Shown: positions 7,435 through 21,702, counted from the first letter of the stretch. The stretch is 42,943 nucleotides of DNA from Prevotella sp. (GCA_017548275.1 JAFZAH010000005.1:1-42943); one strand, 5' to 3'. Translations and numbers: made by a program. The notes: generated from the letters alone by a model not told the origin.

Positions 7435-10287
7435 TTACTTAAACTCCCACCAGTCGAGGCGGGTGTCGCCTTTTGCTTGTGAGAAGCAGAGATAGAGGTC
7501 GTGAACGCCTGAGGCATTCTTCACGGCTGTTTTGAAGGCACGGTATTTCTCCACATCGCCAGTGGCATTGACAGTCAGCTGACCGATGACGGGTCCGTCA
7601 ACACTGTCGAGCCGCAAGGTGAGGGTGCACCCGCCCGTAGAAGCCGCTGTGATGTTGAACTGCTTGGCTTCACGGTTGAAATCCACACCACGCAGACGGA
7701 TATACTCGCCGTCATCGATGTCGGTGACGTACATATTGCGGTATCCGGGCGATGCGGGCATGTCTGCCACGATACCCGTGTTAGGGATGCCCATTTTGGC
7801 GGTCTTCAAGCCATAGCCCCACGCCATGGTCTCCGCCTCCACGCGTTGGAAGGGGTTGAACCGTCCGTTCTGGCGGATAGGCTCTTGGTCGAGCCAGTAA
7901 GGCACTTCGGCGATAGTACCGTCAGCGTTATAGGTGATTTCCGTAGCCGACACGCTTCGGCGCTCATGATGTACGAAGGTGTCGAGGTGCATCAGGTCAT
8001 AATTCTGCCCGAAGATATAGGAGCGTCCCTTGAAATCGCAGATGCCGGGATGGTTGCCGCGGTCGCGCTGTGTGGGGCGCATGATATACCCTTTGCTTTC
8101 CCATGGGCCTGTGGGTGAGTCGCTCATGGCGTAACCCAGCGCCTCGGGGCAGCAGGTGGTAGCATAACTCAGATAGTAATGACCGTTGCGTTGATAGAAC
8201 CACGGTCCCTCCTGATAGTTTTCGATATGATAGTCGAGTTTCACGATGTCGCCTTTCAGCGAAATCATGTCGTCATTGAGTTTCACGTAATAGGTGTTTG
8301 GGTTGCCCCAATACATGTACGCCTGTCCGTCGGTATCGACGAAGACGGTGGGGTCGATGTCGTCCCAATGCTCTTTCTGCCACACCAGCGGTTTGCCCAG
8401 CGGGTCAACAAAGGGTCCGTAGGGTGAATCGCTGACCAGCACCCCGATGCCATGACCGTGGAGCGGCGCATAGAGATAGTATTTGCCGTTTCGCTCCACC
8501 GTCTGGATGGCCCAAGCGCCATTGTCGCGCGAACGCCAAGAGAAATCCTGGAGCGAAGCCACTGCTCCGTGCTCCGTCCAGTTGACCATGTCGGTGGTGG
8601 AATAAAGCAGCCAGTCATACATGAAGAATCCTGCCGAACTCCGCTCGTTAGGGTCGGCGATATGCTCGGGCGAGGAGTCATGCGAAGTGTAAAGAAACAA
8701 AGTATCTCCCACCACCAGAGGCGACGGGTCGGCCGTGTATTTTGTCTGGAAGAGCGGCATGTTCACTTGTTCGAGCGAACGCATCTCCCACCAGTCGAAG
8801 TTGAACAGTTTCGGACCTTTGCGGCCTTTGAACACGAGATAGAGGTCGCGGGTGGTGCGTGCGTTTCCGTCGGCGTCTTTCTCCTTGAGCATGGAGATGT
8901 CGGTCAGGTCGGTGGTCAATGTCTGCCAGTTCTCCCATCCGTCGGTGGCGGGCACCTGCAGACTGCCGAGCATAGGACCAGCGATGCTGTCAACATGGAT
9001 TTCTATCATTCCGCCGCGAAGCCCTGATGCCACACGGGCGGTGAAGGTACGGGGAGGTTGTGGTCCGAAAGCGACTTGCTGCAATTTGATGTAGTCGCCA
9101 TTGTGAATATCGCTCACATACACCCCTACAGTCTTGTTTTGCTCGGTTTTCACGCCACGGGAGAAAGCCATCGTCTCTGCCTCAACACGGCGATAAGGGT
9201 TGAAGGTGCCAAGCGCCTGTACGCCCTCGTCGGTAGGCATGATGGTCGGGAATGTCCCGTCGGTGTTGTATTTGAATTCCTCTACCGCCACGCTACGTCC
9301 GAATCCGCCTCCCTGCGGCAGTTTTCCGGTGTGATAGAAGAAATAGGAATGTCCTTTGAAGTCAGTCACACCGCAGTGATTGGTAAACGAGTTGGTCTCG
9401 CACAGCGGCATGATTTCGCCTGCATACGTCCACGGGCCTGTCGGAGCGGGCGCCGTGCTGTAACTGATATGCTCAGGCACACCTCCTGCTGCGTAGAGCA
9501 GGAAATAATTCTTGTTTGAGGTTTGAGGTTTCAGATTTGAGTTTTTTTTCTTGCCTTTTGCCCCGTCTTTGGCGTTTTGAGCGTTGCCTTCAATCTTCTC
9601 CTGCAACTTGTTGGCTAAGGCCATAGGGCTTTTCATCAGCCACGGTCCCTCCACGTAACTGTCCTTGTACTGTTTGCCCTGCACGCGCTCGTTCATGGCG
9701 GGAGAACCGAATGCCTCCTCGGTCATCGGAAGCATGCCCAGTTCGCCCTCGTAGGAAATCATGTCGCGGTTAAGTTTCAGATAATAGACACGCGGATTGC
9801 CCCACATGAGCCACGCCTGTCCGTCGTCGTCAATCATCACCGTGGGGTCGATATGGTCCCAAGAGCCGTTTTCAAACAGCGGTTTGCCGATGGCGTCGCG
9901 GAAGGGACCTGTGGGGGAGTCGCCTACCGCCACACCGATGGCCATGCCCTTCGAAATTTTGGAATGGGCACAGATATACCAGTAAAACTTTCCGTCGCGC
10001 TCGATGCACTGCGATGCCCAGGCGCGGTCATCAGCCCATGAGAAACTTTCTAAGGCCAATGGTGACCCGTGGTCGGTCCAGTTGACCATGTCTTGAGTGG
10101 AATAGACGCGCCACTCCTGCATCCAGAAGAAATCGGCGCCATCCTCGTCATGGCCGGTATAGACATACAGCGTGCCATCATGCACCATCGGTGCTGGGTC
10201 GGAGGTGCACCACGTCTGAACAAACGGGTTTTGGGCGGAAACATAGACTGCTGTTGCCAAAAACGCACTTAGAAAGATTTTTCTCAT
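7435..10287 (-). CDS. Tandem GH43-CBM6-GH43-CBM6 hydrolase
   Basis: A 950-aa exported protein with two complete GH43 propellers, each followed by a CBM6-like domain. It probably removes arabinose or xylose substituents from decorated xylan. The signal peptide ends near residue 18 (VSA-Q). Domain 1: Asp30, Asp147, Glu213 (VEGPW); CBM6 about 361-505 (RVEAETMAFS to FDWWEM). Domain 2: Asp520, Asp645, Glu693 (QEGPW); CBM6 about 807-950 (RVEAETMAWG to LDWWEFK). Both triads are intact. Domain 1 has a 40-residue Lys-rich insert (220-259), absent from domain 2, that includes the repeat-encoded NLKPQTSN. It is the second gene of the operon. Whether the halves have different specificities cannot be told. 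Confidence 0.87.
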   Translation of the reverse strand: MRKIFLSAFLATAVYVSAQNPFVQTWCTSDPAPMVHDGTLYVYTGHDEDGADFFWMQEWRVYSTQDMVNWTDHGSPLALESFSWADDRAWASQCIERDGKFYWYICAHSKISKGMAIGVAVGDSPTGPFRDAIGKPLFENGSWDHIDPTVMIDDDGQAWLMWGNPRVYYLKLNRDMISYEGELGMLPMTEEAFGSPAMNERVQGKQYKDSYVEGPWLMKSPMALANKLQEKIEGNAQNAKDGAKGKKKNSNLKPQTSNKNYFLLYAAGGVPEHISYSTAPAPTGPWTYAGEIMPLCETNSFTNHCGVTDFKGHSYFFYHTGKLPQGGGFGRSVAVEEFKYNTDGTFPTIMPTDEGVQALGTFNPYRRVEAETMAFSRGVKTEQNKTVGVYVSDIHNGDYIKLQQVAFGPQPPRTFTARVASGLRGGMIEIHVDSIAGPMLGSLQVPATDGWENWQTLTTDLTDISMLKEKDADGNARTTRDLYLVFKGRKGPKLFNFDWWEMRSLEQVNMPLFQTKYTADPSPLVVGDTLFLYTSHDSSPEHIADPNERSSAGFFMYDWLLYSTTDMVNWTEHGAVASLQDFSWRSRDNGAWAIQTVERNGKYYLYAPLHGHGIGVLVSDSPYGPFVDPLGKPLVWQKEHWDDIDPTVFVDTDGQAYMYWGNPNTYYVKLNDDMISLKGDIVKLDYHIENYQEGPWFYQRNGHYYLSYATTCCPEALGYAMSDSPTGPWESKGYIMRPTQRDRGNHPGICDFKGRSYIFGQNYDLMHLDTFVHHERRSVSATEITYNADGTIAEVPYWLDQEPIRQNGRFNPFQRVEAETMAWGYGLKTAKMGIPNTGIVADMPASPGYRNMYVTDIDDGEYIRLRGVDFNREAKQFNITAASTGGCTLTLRLDSVDGPVIGQLTVNATGDVEKYRAFKTAVKNASGVHDLYLCFSQAKGDTRLDWWEFK
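9511..9630 (-). repeat. In-frame low-complexity insert carrying an LKPQ repeat
   Basis: Compared with the second GH43 domain of the same protein (QEGPWFYQRNGHYYLSYA), the first domain has about 40 extra residues between VEGPWLMK and NYFLLYA. The 3' part (about 9511-9545) consists of 'ctcaaacct' words encoding NSNLKPQTSN, the same word type found between genes and in the GH2 gene. Confidence 0.65.
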
Positions 10288-10306
10288 TGCTTGATAGATT
10301 TAATAA

Positions 10307-10347
10307 GCCGAGAGTCTATTGCCATCGAGACAATAGACTCTGTCGGC
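10307..10347 (-). promoter_or_regulatory. Strong hairpin between first and second operon genes
   Basis: GCCGAGAGTCTATTG (10307-10321) pairs with CAATAGACTCTGTCGGC (10331-10347), leaving a 2-nt bulge and a 9-nt loop. It starts just after the esterase stop codon (10352-10354). On the minus strand it is not followed by a clear T-run, so it looks more like an mRNA processing or stabilising element, or a leaky terminator, than an operon end. Confidence 0.55.
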
Positions 10348-10351
10348 CTTG

Positions 10352-12316
<1,965 letters not shown>

Positions 12317-12380
12317 TTAGAAAATTCTGAAAAATTCAGTTGACGACAGGGCATAATCCCCCCCTATGTTTATTTTTTTG

Positions 12381-12412
12381 CAAAAATAAATTATTATCAT
12401 TAAATTCAACAA
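12381..12412 (-). promoter_or_regulatory. Promoter of the xylan operon
   Basis: On the minus strand TATTTTTG (12381-12388) matches the Bacteroidota -7 consensus TAnnTTTG. A TTG (12407-12409) lies 18 bp upstream. Transcription would start near 12374, giving a leader of about 75 nt. Confidence 0.6.
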
Positions 12413-12418
12413 TCAGCG

Positions 12419-12447
12419 TGTTACATGAAACGTTCAATTTGTTACAT
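12419..12447. promoter_or_regulatory. Putative HTCS operator: TGTTACAT direct repeat
   Basis: Two identical octamers TGTTACAT (12419-12426 and 12440-12447) are spaced exactly 21 bp start to start, two helical turns. They lie just upstream of the leftward operon's -33 element and about 25 bp upstream of the regulator's own. Spacing and position suit a dimeric AraC-type output domain. Binding is inferred. Confidence 0.5.
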
Positions 12448-12470
12448 AAGTAAAAAAAATGGCGTTTTAC

Positions 12471-12501
12471 TTGGCAAATGTATTTTTTTGAAGTATTTTT
12501 G
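12471..12501 (+). promoter_or_regulatory. Promoter of the HTCS gene
   Basis: TTGG at 12471-12474 and TATTTTTG at 12494-12501, with 20 bp between the TTG and the -7 box, match the Bacteroidota consensus. The transcript would start near 12508, leaving a leader of about 18 nt before the ATG at 12526. This supports the 12526 start over an in-frame ATG at 12478, which would lie upstream of the promoter box. Confidence 0.6.
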
Positions 12502-12525
12502 CAACATCATTACATTCTGCTAAAC

Positions 12526-15500
12526 ATGAAAAGGCACATTTTTTTGTTTATTACATACTTTTGTTGTCTGTTTTCGCATGCCCAGACGGGAGTGTTGTAT
12601 AATACAGGCGACAAATTGTCAAGTAATCTCATTACCCAAGTCTATACAGACCGTTTGGGCTTAATTTGGATTGCCACATGGAATGGTCTTAACATGTATG
12701 ACGGTTACCAATTCAAAACCTATCTGCATGAGCAGAACAATGACAACACACTCGCCGACAATATCGTGAAATGTATCTTGCAGGCTGACGACGGAACCTT
12801 CTACATAGGTATGAGTGGAGCCTTGCAGACGTTACGAAATGACAAGTTTCACAACCTGAAATCAACAGATGTCTATAATAGGGTTATCGTCCCGAACGCC
12901 AATTGCATCTTCCAAAGAAAGAACAAAGAGATACTCATCGGTACATCTGCCAACGGTGTGCTGAGAATCAAAAACGACAACGAGGCACAGGCTGAGCCCA
13001 CGCTTTGCGCACTGGTCACACACCCCAAAAAGATGTTCGAGGACCACGACGGATGGTTGTGGATTCTCACCGAGAACGACGGTATTTTCGCCGTGAAAGA
13101 TAAGCAACACAAGCATTATTTCAACGGGTCGAGATCGTTCAAGGATTTCATCATGGACGAGAACGGCAATATCTTTGCCGCTAACATGAGTGAAGGCGTG
13201 TATGTGAAGAAGTCGGGCCACAACGATTTTGAACCCCTTCCTTTGACCAGCGGCATCAGGGCACAGTCTCTCTGCATGACCAGAAAAGGTAAACTGATTA
13301 TCGGAACCAATGCGCAGGGTCTTTCTATCTATGACACGAAAACCGGACAGATAGAGCACAATCCCTATTTCAGCAACCAGGTTAACCTCTCACGTGGAAA
13401 GGTGGAATCCATCATCGAGGATAATTTCGGCAACATTTGGCTCGGACTGCTTCAAAAAGGTGTTTTCAAACAGTCCACTTTCAACTCCCCCTTTGCTTAT
13501 ATGGGTTACAAACTGGGCAATAACAACACGCTCAGCAGCGAGTGCATCATGAGCCTACTCGAGACACGCGACGGTGTCAGATGGGTCGGTGCCGACAATG
13601 ACGGACTCTATGCCGTAGGCAAAGGTGCCAACCAAATCAAGCACTTCACACCGGGTCCCTCTCCAATGAATGTACCTTCGACCATTCTCTCCATGGATGA
13701 GGATGACGAAGGAAGACTGTGGGTCGGTTCATGGCTTAAAGGCGGCGGATGGGTGGATAAAAACACAGGCACATATCACCGGCTGGACTTTACCACAGGA
13801 AAAGCAGAAAGTGTCTTCGGTGTCAAAGCAGACAAAAGAGGATACATTTGGGTGGGAACCTTGGGCGACGGCCTGAAGCGATATGACACAAAGACAGGCG
13901 AGGTAAAGTCTTATTATGCGAAGGAAAACGCTCCGCAGGAACCCTCCGTCAACAGCCTCGTCAATGACTACATATCCCAACTTTTCCTCTCCAAAGACCA
14001 AAAACGGCTTTACGTAGGCACCAGTCTCGGATTGTGCTGCCTCGACATCGACAAAGACAGTTGGATTAGTGTATTCGGCAGAAACAACATTGTTCCCAAC
14101 AAAGCCGTAAGTGACATGAAGGAAGACGAGAACGGAAACATTTGGGTAGGTGTGCCCGACGGTCTCTATTGTTACAATCTCCTCACCCGTCAGACCAAAA
14201 CCTACACCAAAGAACAACGTCTGGCCGACAATCACATCGCTGCTGTCGAGATAGACAAACAGGGGCATCTTTGGGTCAGCACCAGCCACGGATTGTCATG
14301 TATCAACCTGAAAGACAACAGCGTGGAGAATTATTTCGCAGGCGACGGCCTCCAAGACAATGAGTTCTCGGAGGGTGTGTCGATGATGGATGAAAACGGT
14401 ATCATTACCTTCGGCGGCATGGGCGGCATCACATGGTTCGATCCGCGCAAGATCGTGAGGCATAAACGCAATTTCCAAGTACACCTCACCAATTTCTACA
14501 TCAACGGGCATCCCGTACAGGCTGGCACGAAGTCGGGCGGATACACCGTCACCGACAGCACGGCTATCGACGCCAACCGTTTTGAACTGGCACATCAGGA
14601 CAACTCCTTCTCTATCACGCTTTCTACGCTAACGTTCGACAACCCCGAACACATCTCCTACCAATACAGTATCAACAAGGAGAATTGGAAAAGTATGCCT
14701 GACGGCACGAATGAACTGACATTCAGTCACATGCCGGCAGGTACCTATCGTTTCCGCATCAAGGCGGTCATCAACCATGAGGAGTCTGACATCCGTCAGT
14801 TTGTCGTAGTTGTTCACCCTGAATGGTACCGCTCCACCTTGGCATATATCATCTATCTGCTGCTTTTGGGAGCGCTCTTGTGGTGGTATTTCCGCAACAG
14901 ACAGCAAAAAGAGCAGACTCGTCTGCGTATGCAGGCGCACATCCATGCCGAGCAGATGAGCGACTCACGGCTGAAGACATTTATCAATATCAGTCATGAG
15001 TTGCGTACGCCTATGACGCTTATTTTCGCACCGCTGGAGACGCTCATGAAGGGTGAGAAAGACCCGCGGCGGCTGAAGATTTTCAATACCATCAAGCGCA
15101 ACGCCAACCGCATGATGAGCCAACTCAACCAGATGTTGGATTTGAGAAAGATTGACAAAGGGCAGTTGAACATGAAAATGCGCGAGACGGACCTGATAAA
15201 GTTCACGGAAGACTTGCTCACGCTCTTTGAGCATCAGGCCACGACAAAACAGATAACCCTCGCCTTTAACCATCCCGAACAGTCATTGCCCGTTTATATT
15301 GACCGGGGACAGTTTGACAAGGTGCTCATCAATCTGTTGGGAAATTCCTTCAAATTCACACCCACAGGAGGACATATTACTGTCAACGTGCACCGCGATG
15401 GCGAACAGGCTGTCATCGGTATCACCGACGACGGCATCGGCATACCCGCCGAAAAACTACCGCGTATCTTCGACAGGTTCTATCAGGTGACTACAGGAAA

Positions 15501-16575
15501 GGACAACAACACAGGTACGGGTATCGGGCTCGATTTGGCTAAATCGCTTGTTATGCTCCACCACGGAAACATCACCGCCGCAAATAACGAAGGAGAGGAT
15601 GAGAAAGGATGCACCTTTACCATCACCCTGCCTTTGGGCAAGGAGCACCTCACTCCCGAAGAACTGGCAACAGAGACCGATGAGGAAAGCGCCATCAACC
15701 TTTATGAACAGCATGATGAAGGCATCGAGGAAGAGGAGGTCAAGGAAAGTGACACCAACGAAGAAGAGGCCGCTCCAGAGAATGACGCTCCCGCTACAGG
15801 CAGCAAAAAACGTAGCATTGTGGTGGTGGATGACGACCCGGATATACGTGAATTCCTCGAAAGCGAATTGAGCAAAGAGTATCAGGTGACCACATACACC
15901 AACGGACGTGAAGCGCTCACCGGCATTCTGCAGCATGTGCCCGACCTGATCATCTCCGACTATGTCATGCCCGAGGTGGATGGTGCCACCCTGTGCAGCA
16001 AACTGAAATCGCACGTCAACACCAATCACGTACCCGTTATTCTGCTAACAGGAAAAGACAGCGAGGAAGATCAGTTGGTATTGCTCGAATTAGGTGCCAA
16101 CATGGTCATACACAAACCGTTCAACCTCGAAATCCTTAGGGTGAATATCGACAATCTGTTGCACAACCGCGAGGTATTGCGCAATAAGTTCTCGGGAAAC
16201 GAGTCAGCGGAGAATAAGATTACGAAAGTGACCGCGGAATCACCCGACGAACGTCTGCTCAACCGCATCATCGCCGTTATCAATAAAAATCTCAGCAATC
16301 CCGATTTTAATGTCAATGCCATCGCCGAGGAGGTGGGTGTGAGCCGTGTTCACCTCTTCAGAAAGATGAAGGAACTGACCAATCTCTCGCCCAGTGTCTT
16401 TATCAGTAACATACGATTGAAACAGGCTGCGCAACTGCTTTCCGAGCAGCATCACAGCATCGAGGAAATCACTTACATTTGCGGATTCGGCTCACCGTCG
16501 TCATTCTCCCGAAAATTCAAGAGTTTTTATGGCATGTCGCCCCGTGACTACATGAAGGAGCATTTGAATCATTAG
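12526..16575 (+). CDS. Hybrid two-component system regulator (HTCS) for xylan use
   Basis: A 1349-aa inner-membrane sensor, kinase and transcription factor in one chain. A signal peptide (about 1-20) leads to a periplasmic region of repeated propeller blades (motifs such as GLIWIATWNGL, GNIWLGLLQKG, GYIWVGTLGDG) and a Y_Y_Y domain, then a transmembrane helix (about 770-790). Cytoplasmic parts are HisKA with His824 in SHELRTP, an HATPase domain, a strongly acidic linker, a receiver with Asp1145 in ISDYVMPE, and a C-terminal AraC-type helix-turn-helix (about 1250-1345). It is transcribed divergently from the xylan operon, which it probably activates on binding a xylo-oligosaccharide. All catalytic residues look intact. 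Start chosen because a signal peptide begins at MKRHIFLF. Confidence 0.92.
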   Translation: MKRHIFLFITYFCCLFSHAQTGVLYNTGDKLSSNLITQVYTDRLGLIWIATWNGLNMYDGYQFKTYLHEQNNDNTLADNIVKCILQADDGTFYIGMSGALQTLRNDKFHNLKSTDVYNRVIVPNANCIFQRKNKEILIGTSANGVLRIKNDNEAQAEPTLCALVTHPKKMFEDHDGWLWILTENDGIFAVKDKQHKHYFNGSRSFKDFIMDENGNIFAANMSEGVYVKKSGHNDFEPLPLTSGIRAQSLCMTRKGKLIIGTNAQGLSIYDTKTGQIEHNPYFSNQVNLSRGKVESIIEDNFGNIWLGLLQKGVFKQSTFNSPFAYMGYKLGNNNTLSSECIMSLLETRDGVRWVGADNDGLYAVGKGANQIKHFTPGPSPMNVPSTILSMDEDDEGRLWVGSWLKGGGWVDKNTGTYHRLDFTTGKAESVFGVKADKRGYIWVGTLGDGLKRYDTKTGEVKSYYAKENAPQEPSVNSLVNDYISQLFLSKDQKRLYVGTSLGLCCLDIDKDSWISVFGRNNIVPNKAVSDMKEDENGNIWVGVPDGLYCYNLLTRQTKTYTKEQRLADNHIAAVEIDKQGHLWVSTSHGLSCINLKDNSVENYFAGDGLQDNEFSEGVSMMDENGIITFGGMGGITWFDPRKIVRHKRNFQVHLTNFYINGHPVQAGTKSGGYTVTDSTAIDANRFELAHQDNSFSITLSTLTFDNPEHISYQYSINKENWKSMPDGTNELTFSHMPAGTYRFRIKAVINHEESDIRQFVVVVHPEWYRSTLAYIIYLLLLGALLWWYFRNRQQKEQTRLRMQAHIHAEQMSDSRLKTFINISHELRTPMTLIFAPLETLMKGEKDPRRLKIFNTIKRNANRMMSQLNQMLDLRKIDKGQLNMKMRETDLIKFTEDLLTLFEHQATTKQITLAFNHPEQSLPVYIDRGQFDKVLINLLGNSFKFTPTGGHITVNVHRDGEQAVIGITDDGIGIPAEKLPRIFDRFYQVTTGKDNNTGTGIGLDLAKSLVMLHHGNITAANNEGEDEKGCTFTITLPLGKEHLTPEELATETDEESAINLYEQHDEGIEEEEVKESDTNEEEAAPENDAPATGSKKRSIVVVDDDPDIREFLESELSKEYQVTTYTNGREALTGILQHVPDLIISDYVMPEVDGATLCSKLKSHVNTNHVPVILLTGKDSEEDQLVLLELGANMVIHKPFNLEILRVNIDNLLHNREVLRNKFSGNESAENKITKVTAESPDERLLNRIIAVINKNLSNPDFNVNAIAEEVGVSRVHLFRKMKELTNLSPSVFISNIRLKQAAQLLSEQHHSIEEITYICGFGSPSSFSRKFKSFYGMSPRDYMKEHLNH

Positions 16576-16580
16576 GAGAA

Positions 16581-16610
16581 ACCCACCCTGGCCCTCCCTA
16601 GGGGAGGGAA
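16581..16610. repeat. GC-rich palindromic element, copy 3
   Basis: The arm ACCCACCCTG (16581-16590) is followed by the palindrome CCCTCCCTAGGGGAGGG (16592-16608). The arm starts 5 bp after the HTCS stop codon. It is nearly the same sequence as the inverted copy inside the argB reading frame. Confidence 0.75.
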
Positions 16611-16623
16611 AGGTTTACCCATA

Positions 16624-16648
16624 CCCCCTCCAAAAGAGGGGGCTTTTT
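16624..16648 (+). terminator. Terminator between convergent HTCS and CPBP genes
   Basis: CCCCCTC (16624-16630) and GAGGGGG (16636-16642) form a hairpin followed by CTTTTT. It serves the rightward HTCS gene and overlaps the stop codon region of the leftward CPBP gene. Confidence 0.7.
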
Positions 16649-17417
16649 ATCTCTTCATCCTTAAATTCAGTTGCAGCAACGCCGGGATGAGCAAACAGAA
16701 AGAGAATCCTATCGCCATGAGTATACGATGCTGGTCTTCCCCGAATAATTGGGTGAAGGTAAGGTCGTTCATACCTGGATAAATGTTGGAGAGGACGTAA
16801 GCCACCGTGTTGTTTACCCAGTGCAGTAGAATGCCGGGGATGATACTGCCCGTACGCCAATACATCCACCCTAGCAAGATGCCCATGAGTAAGGCATGTG
16901 GCATCTGTGCCAAGTTGAAATGGGCTGCGGCGAAGAACAGTGCGCTCACCACAATGGCTATCCAAGGACGGTAAGATTGCAAGAGTGCCCGGAGAATGGC
17001 TCCGCGAAACACCACTTCTTCGACCAACGGGGCAAAGATGCAGATGGACAGGTATCCCCATGGTGATGCCATAATGCCTTGAAACAGTTCCGCATTGCTG
17101 TCGGGCAAGTCCAATTGTCCTGCCAGCCATTCCGATGGAATAATAGTTCCCAAAGCCGCTATAACCACCCAGAAAAGCACCCCGTATGGGCGTGAACGGA
17201 GATAAGTGCGCTCGACGACACACCAGCGGCATGCCAGAAAAATGACCAGTAACACCAGACTATAAACCGCTGATGACACAATGACTACGGGTGCTTTTGT
17301 CATCAGGGTTTCGTCTAAACCTGTGCCTTCCGCCCATGACCAGATAATCATCACAGCAAACGTGCAGATAATTTGTACGGCGAGAAAAACAACTAAATAG
17401 AATAATGCTTTTTTCAT
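16647..17417 (-). CDS. CPBP family intramembrane metalloprotease
   Basis: A multi-pass membrane protein (256 aa) of the CAAX protease and bacteriocin-processing (Abi) family. All three signature motifs are present: E133-E134-x-x-x-R138, F162-x-x-x-H166 and H199-x-x-x-N203, which bind zinc and form the active site inside the membrane. About seven hydrophobic segments are visible. The substrate is unknown. No bacteriocin or prenylated-peptide gene is nearby. It is the last gene of a leftward group after ribF, separated by a repeat-filled gap of 107 bp, so it may be transcribed on its own. Domain assignment is firm, role open. Confidence 0.85.
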   Translation of the reverse strand: MKKALFYLVVFLAVQIICTFAVMIIWSWAEGTGLDETLMTKAPVVIVSSAVYSLVLLVIFLACRWCVVERTYLRSRPYGVLFWVVIAALGTIIPSEWLAGQLDLPDSNAELFQGIMASPWGYLSICIFAPLVEEVVFRGAILRALLQSYRPWIAIVVSALFFAAAHFNLAQMPHALLMGILLGWMYWRTGSIIPGILLHWVNNTVAYVLSNIYPGMNDLTFTQLFGEDQHRILMAIGFSFCLLIPALLQLNLRMKR

Positions 17418-17470
17418 TTCTTCTAGGTTTAGGGTATTTTTGAGGAAGTTAAAGAAGCGAGAGCCGTAAT

Positions 17471-17566
17471 TTAGGAGTGAAGGAGTGTAGGAGTTTAGAC
17501 ATTAGTGCTCTATCAGCGGGCTTTCTACTCCCCTCTCCCCTTGGAGAGGGGTTGGGGGTGAGGCTT
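17471..17566. repeat. Composite repeat: GGAGT-word repeat plus palindromic element
   Basis: GGAGT words lead to GGAGTTTAGACATTAGTGCTC, then AGCGGGCTTTCTACTC, then the palindrome CCCCTCTCC/GGAGAGGGG (17530-17538, 17543-17551) and the arm GGTGAGGC. The reverse complement of 36275-36376 matches this order over about 95 bp. The palindrome and arm encode the last residues and the stop codon of ribF. Confidence 0.8.
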
Positions 17567-18478
17567 CTTCAGGCATTTTATATCCTCTTTCAACTGTTCA
17601 GCCAACGCTTCGGGGGAATCGAATTGACGTTCTGGGCGTATATGGCGTCGGAAGGCGACGGTAAGGATCCTGCCGTACAAATCGCCATGGAAATGCAAGA
17701 TATGTGTCTCGAGCGTGACATGGTCGCCATGAAACGTGGGGCGCGTGCCGATATTCATCATGGCGGGCCGCCACTGCTCCTCGCCATCTATCCGCACATC
17801 TACGGCATACACGCCCGTGGCTGGTATCAAAAGGCACGGTTCCGACAATGACAGGTTGGCGGTGGGAAAACCCATGCGGCGCCCTTGTTGTTCGCCGCCG
17901 ATGACGGTACCCGTCAGCGTATAGGGATGCCCGAGGTAGTGGTTGGCTTTTTCCACTTCGCCCCGATGCAGACACGCACGGATGAGCGACGAACTGACAC
18001 ACTCACCGTCCATATCCACCTCCTCGGCACGCTCTACACGAATACCCAGTTCCTCGCCATAACGTACATAGTTATTAAAACCCTCGTTACAATCGTGGCC
18101 GAAACGATGGTCATAACCCACCACCAGATGGCGGACATTCATCTGCCGTGCCAACACCTGTTTCATGAAATCATATGCGCTCATGGAAGCCATTGCCGCG
18201 TCGAACGGTAGTATCATGCATTCATCCACGCCCGTGGCAGCCAGCAATGACAGTTTCTCTTCAAATGAGGCAAGCAATTCAGGACGGAATCCTTCCTGCA
18301 CCACCTGCCGCGGATGTACGGCGAAGGTGATGACCGTCGATACAAGTCCCTCGGCGGCAGCCATGTCGCACACGTGCCGAATCAGGAATTGATGCCCCAG
18401 ATGTACACCATCGAAGAAACCGATGGTGGCTGCGCAGGGCATCATGTCCGATAAGCCATCAGCACTTATCACTCTCAT
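17525..18478 (-). CDS. ribF: Bifunctional riboflavin kinase / FAD synthetase with repeat-encoded tail
   Basis: Makes FMN and FAD from riboflavin in the cytoplasm (317 aa). The N-terminal FAD synthetase half shows GFFDGVHLGH (20-29) and GYDHRFGHD (about 120-128). The C-terminal flavokinase half shows RRMGFPTANL and MNIGTRPTF. The start codon lies 11 bp downstream of the GH2 gene stop, so the two are probably co-transcribed. The last 12 residues, PHPQPLSKGRGE, and the TAG stop come from a GC-rich palindromic element and are not part of the ribF family. The enzyme proper ends near IKCLKK. The tail should be harmless to the fold because it follows the final helix. Confidence 0.92.
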   Translation of the reverse strand: MRVISADGLSDMMPCAATIGFFDGVHLGHQFLIRHVCDMAAAEGLVSTVITFAVHPRQVVQEGFRPELLASFEEKLSLLAATGVDECMILPFDAAMASMSAYDFMKQVLARQMNVRHLVVGYDHRFGHDCNEGFNNYVRYGEELGIRVERAEEVDMDGECVSSSLIRACLHRGEVEKANHYLGHPYTLTGTVIGGEQQGRRMGFPTANLSLSEPCLLIPATGVYAVDVRIDGEEQWRPAMMNIGTRPTFHGDHVTLETHILHFHGDLYGRILTVAFRRHIRPERQFDSPEALAEQLKEDIKCLKKPHPQPLSKGRGE

Positions 18479-18489
18479 GTCTATTGTTC

Positions 18490-21693
<3,204 letters not shown>

Positions 21694-21702
21694 TCAAATT
21701 GA

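Noticed and set aside
12478-12525. Earlier start for the HTCS gene
   Set aside because: It would place the start codon upstream of the -7 box and bury the signal peptide; ATG 12526 begins a normal signal sequence.
16647-17417. Bacteriocin processing or immunity system around the CPBP protease
   Set aside because: No small bacteriocin-like gene, leader peptide or ABC exporter is found nearby; only the protease motifs support it.
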